A stretch of DNA of 64,000 bases. It comes from Capitulum mitella. Lineage: Eukaryota > Arthropoda > Thecostraca > Pollicipedomorpha > Pollicipedidae. The stretch is taken from assembly GCA_030062745.1 (NCBI GenBank), contig CP099839.1, forward strand, positions 44,776,796 through 44,840,795, read 5' to 3'. Below, piece by piece: positions 45,700 through 58,403 of the stretch. The notes below the pieces were generated by a model. The model made no database searches, had not been told where the DNA came from, and was given only the letters and a program-made list of their open reading frames with translations. Each line of letters begins with the position of its first letter. The stretch's first letter is position 1. Position numbers and translations under genes: made by a program.

Positions 45700-48320
45700 T
45701 AGTCATTCGTGACCTGACCTCAGGTCAATGGCTGGAAGTCATTGATACTTTGCCCATTGACGGTGACTAGATGCCTGCATCATTCCACACTAAAAATGTT
45801 ATGAAAATTCAGTCAATTTTCGAAAAAACATGTCTTAAAAATGAGTCTGACCTTAGTTGAATGACCCGGAAAATTCAGAAAACTCTGAGATAGCAGACTG
45901 GTTGCATCTATCAAGATCTTTAATGCCTCAAAGTATTACTGTGATACCATGTTTTCCAAAAAAGTTACAGGACGCTAAACTTTTTTCGGCGTAGGCTCAC
46001 TTGACCTGACCTAGGTCAGACACTTGACTCGACTTAAGGTCCAAGTGTTGTCACAAAGTGTAAATTGACCACGCAAAAGGAAGACGAAGTTCGTGGCGCT
46101 GTGTTCGTTCGTTCTCTTGCAATCCTTGAAAAACCTTGGGGGGGGGGGCGATCAACCCTTAGTCGGGAGCGGGCTAACGGGTGAGCACAGATCAATGAGA
46201 TTGAATTTGATTGGACGTGGGGTAGGTTTGTTTCTCTGAACGTCGCGCGGGTTTCACATCACAGAGTTTGTACCCCTACTCTTTCACACGTTCAAGGCTC
46301 ACATGGTAATAAGTCCTTGCTGTCCGTCCAGGGCACGCACGCACTATGGCCATTCACAAATAAGTTCGCGCAATCTCCGTGTTTGGGAGTTTAATGCTTG
46401 TCTTATCCAGCAGTTTCGACCTGCGTCCAGATCATTTCCCAACCACCTGCGAATATGGCGTCCTTTGTCAGCTCTTAAATGCCCTCAAAGTGCAGCCGAT
46501 GAGAACGTACAAGCAAAATTATCGCGTGTGAAATGCTCGGTATCTGTTCTTTAAAACGCGCCTGGATGGAGGGTCAATTTGACACCCCTGAGGTTTCTCC
46601 GGAATACGTCCCAAGCGGAGTTTTCCAGCCATGCCAAATTTGGCACAGCTGTACAAAACTGGATAGCGGATCTTTTGTTGCCAAAAAGTATTCAGTTCTT
46701 TCAGGATCACCAAGTTAGAGTGGGTCAAAGTCAGGTCATAGCTTTTAAGCTGTTGTCACGAATGCAGTTTTACAGCCGCACTTTTAAACTTTTTGAGGGC
46801 GGACAGATAAGCAACCGAAAACACAAAAAATAGTTTGGTTGATCCGATGTCAGGTCACGAGGTCAGATCGAGGTCAACAGTCAAAAACTGTCTCCGAACA
46901 TAGCCCTTCTGTTCTAATAATGTCAGCCAAAAAATCGACGAAATAAAAGACCACTTTATCATCTATCGGTGAACTAAGTCTCATGCCGATACCAGGTCAG
47001 GTTACGGAGAGATGGCTAAAAATACGTTCGCGCATATGTAAAATGTGTACGTGCGTACGTTTGATGTAGAGGCCAAACAATAAAACGCCACCACTTTCTT
47101 ACTCAGTATCTAATTCAAGGTTGAAATGGTGCAAAACAATATCAGGGACGGCTGAACGCATATTCCGATAGTTTTGATCTGTTCTAGGTCATCTCAGGCC
47201 ACCGACCGGAGATGAACTTTATTGGCCTTGGTGCACCCTTTTCTGCAGCAGCTTGCTTTCCAGGATGTTTTTTTACGCTGATTTTGAATTCTGCGCCCAA
47301 GGGTACCCAGATACGGTAAACGTTAGCGTAAATACGTGCCAAAAAGGAAATGAATTATATGCGTGTTGCCTTCGGTCTAACATTCCGCGCCCGCGTACTA
47401 TTTTGACAAAGCCGAAAGACGCGATGAAGTGTTTTCGTACCAGTGCTAATACTTAAGTGACAAAGTTTTACCGGATGAAGGTAACTGGCTCTGTGGAACA
47501 CATTTTCACGATTTCACTTTTTGAGGCCACTAGGTCAATGACCTCGGTTGGCCTCAGATGACGTTGCGTGGCCTTGATAGCAGAAATTTGATCCGTAAAG
47601 TATTTTTGGGTATTAAAGTATTTTAGGCCAAACCCGAATTCAGCGCCAGAATTTAGCTCGATATATCACAAAACAGGACTTATCGCACTTTGCAAAATTA
47701 TTGTCATATGACTGACGTTGTGATGAAGCGCTAATTAAAGCATAAATTTTAAGCACCCAAGCATCTCAAATTGCAAACCATCTATTGCAGTTCTGTATAG
47801 CCAACAAAATTGGCTTATACATTTTGGTGCTGTGACGAACGGTTTTCGTGCTACAAACAAATCTGGCGAGTCGCACCAGACATGACCCTCTTTGACCTCA
47901 TTTGGCCTTGAAGATCAAATGCTAGAAAGATCAAACTTCAACACAAAAGAGTTCCTTTAAAGTTACGCTGCAGATTTGGTGGCTTTGGCGCAGTTAGTTA
48001 TCGAGATCCTGGGTGAGGGGATCAAATTGACTCCGCACCCGGGCCCGTTATATTTGACAGGACATCCGTGCAAGTGTTAAAACGCTCCAACACACATTGG
48101 TTTCGGCGGTTTTGGTATCCATACTAATAACTATTTCTGGTCTGATGAGCACGTCAGCTATAAAAGCTGGCCACTGCGACTGGAGATGACCCCTCCCCGT
48201 CAAATCAGGAGAAAAAAATATGCTCCCCCACCTCCCACACTAGAATGTGTACTTCTCAGAGGGAAACCAATGAGCGCGCTAACCTCCTTTGACCTCGACT
48301 GATGTGACCCAGCTCATTCA
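45700..48320. repeat. cluster of AGGTCA/TGACCT half-sites
   Basis: AGGTCA or its complement occurs at 45710, 45715, 45722, 46002, 46007, 46013, 46733, 46852, 46860, 46871, 46994, about 47185, 47531, 47538, about 47900 and about 48288. Some are arranged as palindromes (TGACCTcAGGTCA; TGACCTAGGTCA). AGGTCA is the nuclear-receptor core half-site. A decayed repeat family is an equally good explanation. Confidence 0.45.
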
Positions 48321-48589
48321 GTTTTTTAGAGTTATGCGATAACAGTCCTCGGAAGATACGGGGAGTGCTTATGCCTTTCTTTACAATAATGTTCCAAAAA
48401 CCTATTGTGCGGAGATAAAAATTAATGTTGTTATAAAGCTATTCTTTTGCTGTTGCGAGGAGGATGTATTGGGAACATTTAAAAATGTAATGAAATTATC
48501 GTGTTTTGACTGTTCTTCATCACTGCGATCGTGAATTGTACTGGTATCACACTCTTTCGTTATTACATCTGAGATATATCAATAATGCT

Positions 48590-49260
48590 GGACATCGCCT
48601 CATGTAACCTCTGTGAAAGCGAAAACGTTAGAGGTAAAATTTGAGGTCCTTTTTAACATTAGATTTCTGTCAGTCACACCAACCAACTGAACTATCCTAC
48701 AAATGACAAATGCGTCATATAACATGCAGCAAATATCGTCTTTACAACCGCTTAAATATCTAAGCAAACTGTTGCGGCATATCGGCACAACACACGAAGC
48801 TGAAAGAAGGATGTTCATTCCTGTTTGGGTGCGGATTTCAGGACAAAAACCTAGAAACGGACAATGAAGCATCGCTGTGCACTTGGCAAGATAATACACT
48901 TGAGAAATGAATGGTATCCAGACAATTCATGCGTGCTATATACGAGTATGACACACCCGCTTGCTATGATTTTGTTGATGTTTCTGACCTTTGCCTGAGC
49001 AGCTGCCTGTGAAGAAGAATGGACGGAATTCGGTGCATTCTCTTGAACTTAAAAATGCCGTTGATGGGACTTCCTGACTTCAGGGCAGATTCCATTTTAA
49101 TGGGCTTGGAATAATTACTCCTGAGGTCATTTTTAGCATCATATTAGTGTCAGTCAGACCAACTGAACTATGACTTACCTCGTAAGTCATTATTGACAAA
49201 TACTCTTGTTTGTGTAAGCAAAGAATCGTGCAGCTTCGTTCTGAAGAAACACAGGAATGG
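48590..49260. repeat. pair of diverged local duplicates
   Basis: The stretch at 48640-48830 (gaggtcctttttaacatta, tgtcagtcacaccaac) and that at 49120-49250 (gaggtcatttttagcatca, tgtcagtcagaccaac) correspond in order. No coding potential. Confidence 0.5.
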
Positions 49261-49299
49261 AGACACGGTTCTACTGGAATGAATTGCTGCCATCCTGGA

Positions 49300-52100
49300 A
49301 TGGTTTAAATTTGTCTTGAAGGATTGCAATTGCTGTTTGTATTAAGCGTCCTTTTTGAAACGATTCGGCGTACTTTTAAATGCACAGTTTTCCGATATAT
49401 CCACTGTATGATATGATACATACAATACAAGCCCAGAGCTGTGGCTTATGAACATCTCGGGCGCGAGTGCTGAAACAAAAGCTGTCTTGTTTACTTACAA
49501 CGCCGATATTTCACACGCACGTACATCTGAGGCCATCTTCCCCGTCGCTGTCGACTTGACGATTCAAACGCTACAAAGGACAAGGAATCCTACGCGTCCG
49601 GCTCGACAAACCGTTTTTCAAGGTCGCTGGGATTCCGCTGCTCGTGTTCGGCCTCGCGGTTCCCAGCGCAGACGTCCAAAACACCATTACGTGGTCGCGC
49701 TGTCGCCACTTTATAACCAGCTGGAATTTCGGCTCATTTCACATCATTAGCACACACAAAAAACTGCGGTAAGGGAAACCGGGGAAAATTCACTTTGCTT
49801 GAAGGAAGTCAGTAAAAGCTGATGTTTTACGACGTTTCCACTTCCATGGATAACCTTGGCTCACTCGAGTTATTTTACTCCACTCGATGAGACTCAGCAC
49901 ATTCTGTTCTCAATTTTGAAGTCTTAAAGATACGCGAATATTGGGAAAAATCGACAGTAGCTGCTAAGCTACGTCGAAAGGATAACAGACAGGGCAGCAT
50001 TCAATGTTTCGTCGATTATATTCGCTTGTTGTGCTTTAATCTAATACGAACACTGCGTTGGCCCTCTGATAGTCACGCATACTGGTGAGGTGCTTTGTAT
50101 ATCCTTACCTATTAACTGACTGAAACAAAATTCATTTGGAACATAGACTGCTCGATGATCTTGATCTTGCAAGCAGCATAATCTAATGGAATTAATGAGA
50201 CCAGTGGAGGTAACACGAGACCAGATGTGGAAATATATAGCGTCTTTTTTTCTCGAGGCTTCTACGAAACCAATCCCAACCAAACTGACCCGTCCCGCAA
50301 CATGAGGCATTTCTGCATTTTAAAACAATTTAAAAATGCTGCCTAGCGCCAAAATGGAGCATAACGACGTTAGGTGGACTGTTAGTAGGTAGGATAAGCT
50401 TATAGATATATGCGAAAATCAAGTGACCTACATTAGTCACATAAGAGCTTTCGAAGTGAACTGCGGCAAATAAAATGCATCTTCCCAGAATCTTACTGAG
50501 ATCGCTGAGATCTAAGGAAAAGGGCAGAATGTTCCATATTCACCAGCTAACACTGGAAGAACTCAACTGACTTGACGTAGCTTTCTTGTGCTTTGGAGTG
50601 TCTTTATTCATTACGCAGTGAAATGATCGCAAAATTCTCTCGTCCTCCATTTAGAAACCATGGAATGTCCAATTCCTGACCGCGGCTGATTTCAGTTGAC
50701 TTGGTACGTGCCAACTGTGACCTGTGTGCCAACATGCATCCTGTAGACCAATTCTAAATGTAGAGTTTTACTGAGATCGGAGAACGGGCTCTAGGAAGAA
50801 AAATGCAGAGTGCTTTGTTTCATCATTTCATATTACTTGAACTTGATTAACCTGCCCACGGCTAGTCTGCCTCAGGACTGTCAGTTTATCAGGCACAGAT
50901 ATACTTTCCGCAATGTTTTACAGCTGTTTGCCCAGAAGAACCTATTTCATATGCGACATGGTGCTCGTCCTCCGGCCCGAGGATCGGCCTTGTGACACGT
51001 CCCCGTCTTTGCTGGACAGTCATGGGAAAACCTGATTACTGATTATGGTATTTCACACAGCAAAAGGCTTCACAGCAATGCATGAGGTAATACAAAGAGT
51101 TGCGTTGGCTCAACTTTATAACCTGATTTGATTAGTTATTAGTCTTGTAGAGTTAATCGCGAAACGTGTTTATAAAAAAATGATAACGTGATTTTTTGCT
51201 TTCAACAAGTGCGTGTGTCATACTTAAAAGGATGAAACAGATGTGCTGTTTTAAGATGCACTATTATAAAACCAAGATGTGCCGAGACGCCTCCAAGGAA
51301 ACATAAAAGTTATCATGCATTCGCTAACACAGGACAACAATATGCAAAGCAAGTATTCAGCAAATGCCTATCTTAAGTGTTCTTTGCACTACAATTGCTA
51401 TGGTCTGTACTCTCTGAGCGAGTTAAGTATAATGGTTGAGATAATAAATTATACGGAAAAAATCATTTCAACATTCCGTATAAACCCACTAACGCGGCAA
51501 CCTGTTCATAGGAAAAGTTCCCTTTTTCAAAATAGTGTACGGACTCCATATTTCCCCATGTCAGTACAGAGCTTGAACTGTTTTCTTGTTGTTAGAGTTA
51601 TGAGAAAAGTTTTCTTTTTTCAAACCTATGTATAAATTTCATATTTTGTTCTATATTAAAAAAAGAGGTTGAGCTCTTTTTCTGCTGTTATGCTCGGGTA
51701 AATTTGCTATTCTGAAGAGCGAGGAAGTGTTTTTGGACCATGCAGTTGAAAAGCTATCCTTCTAGTCAGCTGAAAAAATGAAGTACTTAAGTTCATGAGC
51801 CTGCGGAAAAATGGAAATGTAATTTAAACGCAAATTAAACCAGTGGTCGGACATGTAACACTGACGATTTATCCAACGGGGATAACACATCTGCCAATTC
51901 TCGCACTCGGCGCAAAGAGAAATTTAGATTTCGATCATCTGCCAATCATCATACGTCCAAAGACCCAAGAATATACTAGAAGAAATGTTATCGACTGGGA
52001 AACAATAAGAGTGTAACATATGCACACTGAACATGTTCAAAAAGTACGGTGGTCTTTCACGTCAGTTCTAAACTATAAGACAAAAGCTCAGGGCGGAGGA
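49300..52100. other. AT-rich gene-free stretch
   Basis: No exon, RNA gene or clear repeat structure was recognised on either strand. The open frames are short and without coding character. Confidence 0.45.
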
Positions 52101-52139
52101 CACGTTAGTTTAGGACCAGGAACGGAGAACATGTTAGTT

Positions 52140-52465
52140 AAGAAGCCCTCCGTCCGTGTCTCGCGCCACTCTCCTGCGGCACGGACGCGTCCGCGGCCGC
52201 CCCGGCGCACGCCCCCTTCTGCTGCCCGAGGGCGTGAGACGTCGCCGGCGGCCTGTGCGGCGTCGCAGTCTCAGGCTGCTCTGCTGGCGCGCGTCGCAGT
52301 CGCCCGGCAGTGCTGCGCCGTCGGCGGCCGAGGCAGGACGTGCCACGCGCCGAGCGGCGAGCGCGCGCGCTGATTGGTGCCGAGCGGCGCGCCAGCCGAG
52401 CCCGCGCCCGAGCGAGCGCGCCGCGTCTGCGGCGGCGTCCAGTGCGACCGGCCGCGCACGCAGCC
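52140..52465 (+). promoter_or_regulatory. CpG-rich 5' region of the LURAP/FAM89-like gene
   Basis: Composition changes sharply from AT-rich to GC- and CpG-rich at about 52140 and continues into the start codon at 52466 (cagccATGC context). Consistent with a promoter and 5'UTR. No TATA box was identified. Confidence 0.45.
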
Positions 52466-53192
52466 ATGCTGGGCCTCAAGACGGACCGCGCCGGCGCCGC
52501 GTTCGACTTCTACCACGTGGACCAGCACACGCTGGTGATTCCTGTGGGGAAGAGCGCCGGGCCGGCGACGGACCCCGAAGACGGCGAGCCGTCCGATGAG
52601 GACAGTCCGACACCTGGCGACGGTTCGCTTCGCGTGGACTGCGCGCCGGCGCCAGCGGCCGCCGGCGGGGAGCGCACGGACTCTGATAGCGACCGCTCAG
52701 CCGCCGGCGCCGACTCCGCCGCCGCCTCCGCCGCCACCAGCGACGGCATCCAGATCATCTGCCGGTACGACTCGGCGCGCAGCCCGCCGCCGGCGGAGAG
52801 TTCGCAGCCGCTCAGTTGCCTTCAGCCGGCGCCGGTCGCGCCCGCCGTCGACATCGGCGACTTTAGCAGCATCGTTGAGATCGACGGCGACTGCGTCATC
52901 ATCCACTCGCGGCTCGACGACGACGCGTCGGCGTCGGCGGCCGCCGCCGGCACGCCGATCCTGGAGCGGTGTCGCCGTTTCTACGAGGGCCGGCTGCGGG
53001 CGCGGCGTCCGGCACCCGAACGCGGCCGACGAGGTCGTCGACACCGACGACACGGACGACGGCCCGCCGAGCGTAGACAGCGGCCGCGAGAGCGGCTCGG
53101 ACAGCCACGGCGCGGACGTGGAGCGGCCAGAGAAGCCGCTGAAGCCGGCCAGCTCGCTGGAGCGGAAGATGGCTCTGCTGCGACGCGAAATG
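52466..53192 (+). CDS. first coding exon of a leucine-repeat-adaptor-like protein (LURAP1/FAM89-like, tentative), with apparent frameshift
   Basis: The ATG at 52466 opens MLGLKTDRAGAAFDFYHVDQ, then Ser/Asp/Ala-rich sequence and a well-formed DIGDFSSIVEIDGDCVIIHS segment up to RFYEGRLRARRP (about 53005). From about 53010 coding character moves to another frame, with DEVVDTDDTDDGPPSVDSGR and SSLERKMALLRREM, ending at a strong donor ATG|gtgagt (53193). From ATG to donor is 727 nt, one base over a multiple of three, so a one-base insertion (or two-base loss) is implied. The SLERKMALLRREM segment resembles the conserved start of the leucine-repeat region in LURAP1 and FAM89 adaptors. That assignment is tentative and later exons were not found in the window. 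Confidence 0.55.
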
Positions 53193-55656
53193 GTGAGTAC
53201 CTCGGCCGCGGCGACGCCCTGCTGTAGTACGGTCTGGGTTTGGACTTAATCCTCGCTGAACCACCAGGCCGTCTAGTGTTGTAATAAAAAAAGACAGTTT
53301 CCAGCCAGTGGCTGCTGAGATCTGTCGGGTAAAGCATACCATTAGGTAAACCACCACAGCCATCTCGGGAACTCCAGCCCGCGTGGTCAGTTATCAGCAT
53401 TTCATTGTTGCGTTCAGGGCTGTCCCCGCATCCGAACTGCAGACAGGTTTGTCTTGGTACCTTTGCGACAGTGTCGAGCAGTCACGATATACACGCCCCG
53501 AGAAAGCCTCGGTCTTTTGCAGACGACCCTTCCGGGTCCTCGTGACTGTCGGCCGTGAGCTCACTGACAAAGTCGTGCGGGATCTTGCAGTCGATTTCTT
53601 ACGAGACTTGGGAACCACTGGAGTGACTGTCTTAAGTGAGAAACTGATGACGTATGAAAATTATTGTGAGATTTAGACGCGGACGCCACTTGAACAGAAG
53701 TTCATCTTTCATCAAATCATATTTCATGCCTTGTAAAATGAAATATGCTTCTAAAAACTACTTTTATGATATTTAATTAATGCACGTGGTCTTTAATACC
53801 AAGATCACGTTGGATTTGCATCACCTAGTTGGTATTTATTGGGGCAAAGGTTTTCATTAAAAGCGACACCTACAGCATAAACGTGCTACAATAAATAAGA
53901 AAGTAGAAGTGTATCCGGGACTCTTTGAGTGAAAATAAATGAATCGTAAAATTAACTGGTCGTAGCAGTCCCAGAAGTGCTCATTACTAACCAAAGACAG
54001 AGAAGGCCACAGAGTGCCCTCTAAAAAATATAAGTTATGACATAAAATGGGCCGCCGACCTTGCACATATTGCAGACCCTGTCAAGATGAACTTTGGACA
54101 GAGGAGAAGTATATACCCCGTTTGAGAGCAATAGTACTAAATAAATAAGCAAAACAACCATTTCTTTTGGTTGTTAGTAGAACGCGATAAGAAAACCCTG
54201 TAGCTTAACCATACTCAAGCAATCCTTACAACTACCCGAAACATCACGAAGTCAGCATGATGTGTACTACCAAATTACGAATGAATGTCTAAGACATTTA
54301 TTTTACGTAGAGTCACGACTTAGGCCGTCGTACGCTGGCTCATTCGGTAGGTTCATTTGGCCGATCCGGTATTGCAACTGCAACAGAAAATGTAAATCAC
54401 AGGAGCTCTTGCTTGGTCAGATTCATGAAACATGAGATATAACAATCGAAGAGAACATCGTAGGCGGGACCAAATTTTTCGCCGTTGATAACCACGACAT
54501 GGCGAGAAATGCAACGCCCGCCGAAGCCGAGCTGAAGATGAAGAATAAGGTGCAGGATAGCCCTACAACAGTGCAAAGTGTTCGAAAGAAACATGAAGAA
54601 ATTTTTCGTTGCGAAAAAAAACACTCGAGAATATCGCCACGTGAAGTTTACATCTTGCATCCCGGCCAGGAAATGGCGAGATTCTTTCTGTGAGAAAATA
54701 GCAGCTATTGGGCCGGATCGACCGCGTGAACCTGCCAAATCTATCGGTGTGCGACGGCCTTTATTCTCATTGACTGAAAGCCAGCTCTTAAAGAACAATT
54801 GTAGCCGGAAGGAAATATTAATACCATTTGATGAGCGTCCGACCTATGTAGTGTTAAGTTTACCTAGCCGTCCAACGGTAGAGTTTACCTAGCCGTCTTG
54901 ATGCCAAACTTGTATATCGGTTTCTATCAGGGCCAAATGGCCTGATCCGGTGCCAAACAGTGCGAAAGGTCCCTTGCTCGGCTCCTTTTATGACCGGGCA
55001 TCACGAATGGATTTTTTCATAATTTCTTTGAATTTTCGTTTTTTTTTGACCGGGCATCACGGATGAATTTTTTATAGATTCTTAAGCATTTCATCCAGCA
55101 TCTGCTGCGATGTCGATTTTTGTTATACATATCCGTTGTGTCTAAAACGATGAATGCTTGTCAAGTGGCGTGACGTCAATTTTTGGTCATTTCCCAGCAA
55201 AGCTGAAACAAAACCATCCATGGCTTGATCTCGATAGCTCTCTCTGCGAAATACGTTTGCCCCGAAGAAGCAAACACGAAAAACACTAGCGATCTTCACA
55301 TGGTAATTATCTCAGCATACCGTGGGCTGAAGGACAGTCCAATCATTAAAAGTTATTTGGATTGATGAGAATGCGTACAGTTAACCACCAGAAGAGCGCT
55401 CCTCAGAGACGAGGGCAAAATCCTTGGAGTTCGATCCAACCAACTGTATCATTCCAGTTCTTTGACAATGATACTACGTAAATTACGCAGTTGTAATCTA
55501 TATACGTGGCAGATTAATGACAGCGAATGCTTTCAGCCAGAGGTTTTGCAGATTGGTTGTCGTCGCCACTGGCTAATGGGACCTTACACATGGTGTTGAT
55601 TCATTGCCGATTTAGCGTAGGTTCAGCTTTGTTCTGGGCTGAACAGTAGCCCATCC

Positions 55657-55722
55657 GGAGAGAGAGAGAGAGAGTACACACAGAGAGAGAGAGAGAGAGA
55701 ACGAGAGAGACAAAGAGAGAGG
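55657..55722. repeat. (GA)n-rich microsatellite
   Basis: Runs of gagaga interrupted by gtacacaca, gaacga and gacaaa. Confidence 0.85.
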
Positions 55723-56248
55723 GAGGAGTCCAGAGTATTTGTCGTAAGCGATTCGTTCCATGTTTTGCGTTCATTCAGCTCCAGTTCAAACGGCCACATA
55801 TTTTCCGGTGCTCAAAATATTTTTCATTCTCTTTCCGGCCTCTCTCTTGCAAAAGCCCAAAGTGTGCTGCCGTCATGGTACATCATACTATAAGCTTTTG
55901 ACATATTTATTGACGCAACGATTCATTTGTAAAATAACGATGCGTTTAAAAGACCAGAAAATGAAAGCCTTATTAGTTATAAAAACTTAAGGACTTAACC
56001 AAGGACAAAGCTATATCTGATTGTTGTGACCCCTTCTCATTGTTTACTATTCACAAACATGAATAATAAAAACAATTTCCTCTAAGCCAGTAAAGTTACA
56101 TTGCAATGAGCTGTCGTCCCAGATGCTTTGGCGGAGAAAATAAATCACCTTTTTATGGTGAGACATGTCTAAAGAATAATAAATCACCGTCATTCAGCTG
56201 TGTTGCAGTTCATTTCCTGATTTATGTGCTTTGGCAATGCAACACATT

Positions 56249-56550
56249 CAGAGGAGCATCGACACGACTGAGCTGGTTGCTCTCAAACAATGGCTGGCCA
56301 TGAATGCTCGGCCTTTGGTCTCCTTTATGGAGAATGCGCCAGTGCATTGCCGGTCAGGCCGTTCGCCCACCTTCTGCGCTGCAGGCTGACGCGAGCGACA
56401 TACCATTTCGCTCGAGGACGCGATCTCAACTGGTCTGCTGCCAGATCGCCGCAGCATTCTTGTGGGAAAAGCTGCCGGGAGAACCAGCTATGCAAACGGC
56501 GAGGCGGACAACAACAGTGCCGTTAAATGCATGCATGCCGTAAGGTGAAA
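56249..56550 (+). pseudogene. coding-like fragment with one in-frame stop, family unknown
   Basis: One frame reads about 100 codons with protein-like composition, including TTELVALKQWLAMNARPL and SLEDAISTGLLPDRRS, broken by TGA at 56387-56389 and ending at a TGA near 56545. The SLEDAISTGLL stretch superficially resembles plakin-type repeats. I cannot name the source, and it may be a transposon or gene relic. Confidence 0.25.
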
Positions 56551-57116
56551 CCGTTCCGGCACCCACAAATCAAAGTCATGCTCTCAGACAAGGGTCAGAG
56601 ATACTAAACTCCCACCAGGGGCGGATCACGCTCCACGTGATCGATGGCCGGCTTGGTTTCCGGTGCCGAGATTGGTTCGTCACGATCTGAAGAAACACCC
56701 TTCCCGCGCCGACGATGCTCTGTTGGTACCGTCCCGGTTCTGTCGGAGACATGCCAGCTTGAACGTTCAAACGGCGAGGCCGTTGAAGATTTTCCTAAAG
56801 ACTGACGTCATCGCCCTGCCACCGGCAGACCGTGGTCAAGGCTGGCCGTGACGATTGCAACGAACTTGAATACTTAATTCCGACCGCAGAGGCTGCGCAG
56901 GCCATGCTTCAGCGCCTCGATTCTCAGCGTATTTGACGCGGTGATTACGTCACCGTAGCTTCCGGTGCTCTCTGTCGAAGGTGAGCTCGCGGTAAGGGCG
57001 AAGGTAATGCGTTCGGATGCCGACTGCGCGCCGTTAATGATTTACTTAACGGCTCCATAACAATGAAGGGTGCCGGGTGCCAGGGAGAGCGGCACAGGCC
57101 ATAGGCTCACCGGGGA

Positions 57117-57330
57117 GAGCGGCGGCGCTGGGGGATACAGCGGCCGCTGGTTCGTGACCCCGAGAGGGCGGCTGGCTTACGAGCGGCGGCGCTGGGGGGA
57201 CACAGCGGCCGCTGGTTCGTGACCCCGAGAGGGCGGCTGGTTTACGAGCGGCGGCGCTGGGGGGACACAGCGGCCGCTGGTTCGTGACCCTGAGAGGGCG
57301 GCTGGTTTACGAGCGGCGGCACTGTCGCTG
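57117..57330. repeat. 65-bp GC-rich minisatellite, three units
   Basis: Units begin gagcggcggcgctggggg at 57117, 57181, 57246 and (partial) 57311, with spacings of 64, 65 and 65. The last partial copy is truncated. Confidence 0.88.
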
Positions 57331-58084
57331 GAAGGCGTCCCGAACAGTCGAGTCGACGGTCGCCCGTCCCGCCTGACCTCCAGGAGGCCTCAAAGCAAAC
57401 AGGGCCGAGAGGCGGCGACCCGGCGGCCCGGCAAGGTCAGCCGCCGCCCGGCCACCTCGGCGCGGCGGCGCCGTCACCGCCGCTCGGCCAGAGGTGTTGT
57501 TCCGGAGCGCGGTCCGGCACCCGTCGGCTAATTAACCCTGTCGCCGGCGTGTTTGGCCACTTACGTCACACAAAAAGGCTTTCACGCCGGAGTGGACGGC
57601 GGGGCCATCTCCATAACGTATTTAGATCAGCGCGCGGGAAGCAGACGGTGCGCGGGAGGCCGAATTGTGCGGGGCGGAGGAGGTCGCTTAAAAAAAGAAC
57701 GGATAGTCGGGGGCGACCTTCTGAAAGGAAGCAGGCAAGGGAACTCTTGATGCAGTTGATTAAGACTAACTGTTAGGTAAAGTTTCTGCGCAATGTTGCA
57801 TGTATCGTTACACTGCAATGAGGACATGCAGTGCTTGGAGCATGAAGCTGCTTTATGGTCCGTTCACTGGCTGCGCTCGCATACAAAGCCACAGCCTCCT
57901 GTCAAGGCTATTTCCACCCTGTAACGTGTTACAAGTCCTCATAGTGGTTCATTGAATTGGACCGACATCGCAATGTTTCACAATCCGGCATTCTGCTATC
58001 GGTACCGCTGGGGTGAGTGTAAAACCCTAGATCACAACAACATGGCGATCGTTTTCAATGAGGCACAAACTCGCCCGGCGCGAC

Positions 58085-58403
58085 GGTGTGAGACACCCTC
58101 CCTGACGCCCGGCGGTGTGAGACACCCTCCCTGACGCCCGGCGGTGTGAGACACCCTCCCTGACGCCCGGCGGTGTGAGACACCCTCCCTGACGCCCGGC
58201 GGTGTGAGACACCCTCCCTGACGCCCGGCGGTGTAAGACACCCTCCCTGACGCCCGGCGGTGTAAGACAACCTCCCTGACGCCCGGCGGTGTGAGACACC
58301 CTCCCTGACGCCCGGCGGTGTGAGACACCCTCCCTGACGCCCGGCGGTGTAAGACAACCTCCCTGCCACCTGGCGATGTGCGATATTCTCCCCGATACCC
58401 GGC
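58085..58403. repeat. 29-bp minisatellite, about eleven units
   Basis: Units ggtgtgagacaccctccctg plus acgcccggc start every 29 bases from 58085. The 58230, 58259 and 58346 units carry gtaag, and the final unit is diverged. The core gtgtgagacac is itself a near-palindrome. Confidence 0.93.

Larger units (their letters stand above)
53193..57110. other. gene-poor stretch after the LURAP/FAM89-like exon
   Basis: No confident downstream exon was found. It may be the first intron of the gene starting at 52466. It includes a GA microsatellite and an open but unrecognised fragment at 56249-56550. Confidence 0.4.

Noticed and set aside
58085-58403. Regular 29-bp direct repeats resembling a CRISPR array
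   Set aside because: Units are directly abutting with no spacers, and the DNA is clearly eukaryotic; it is a minisatellite.
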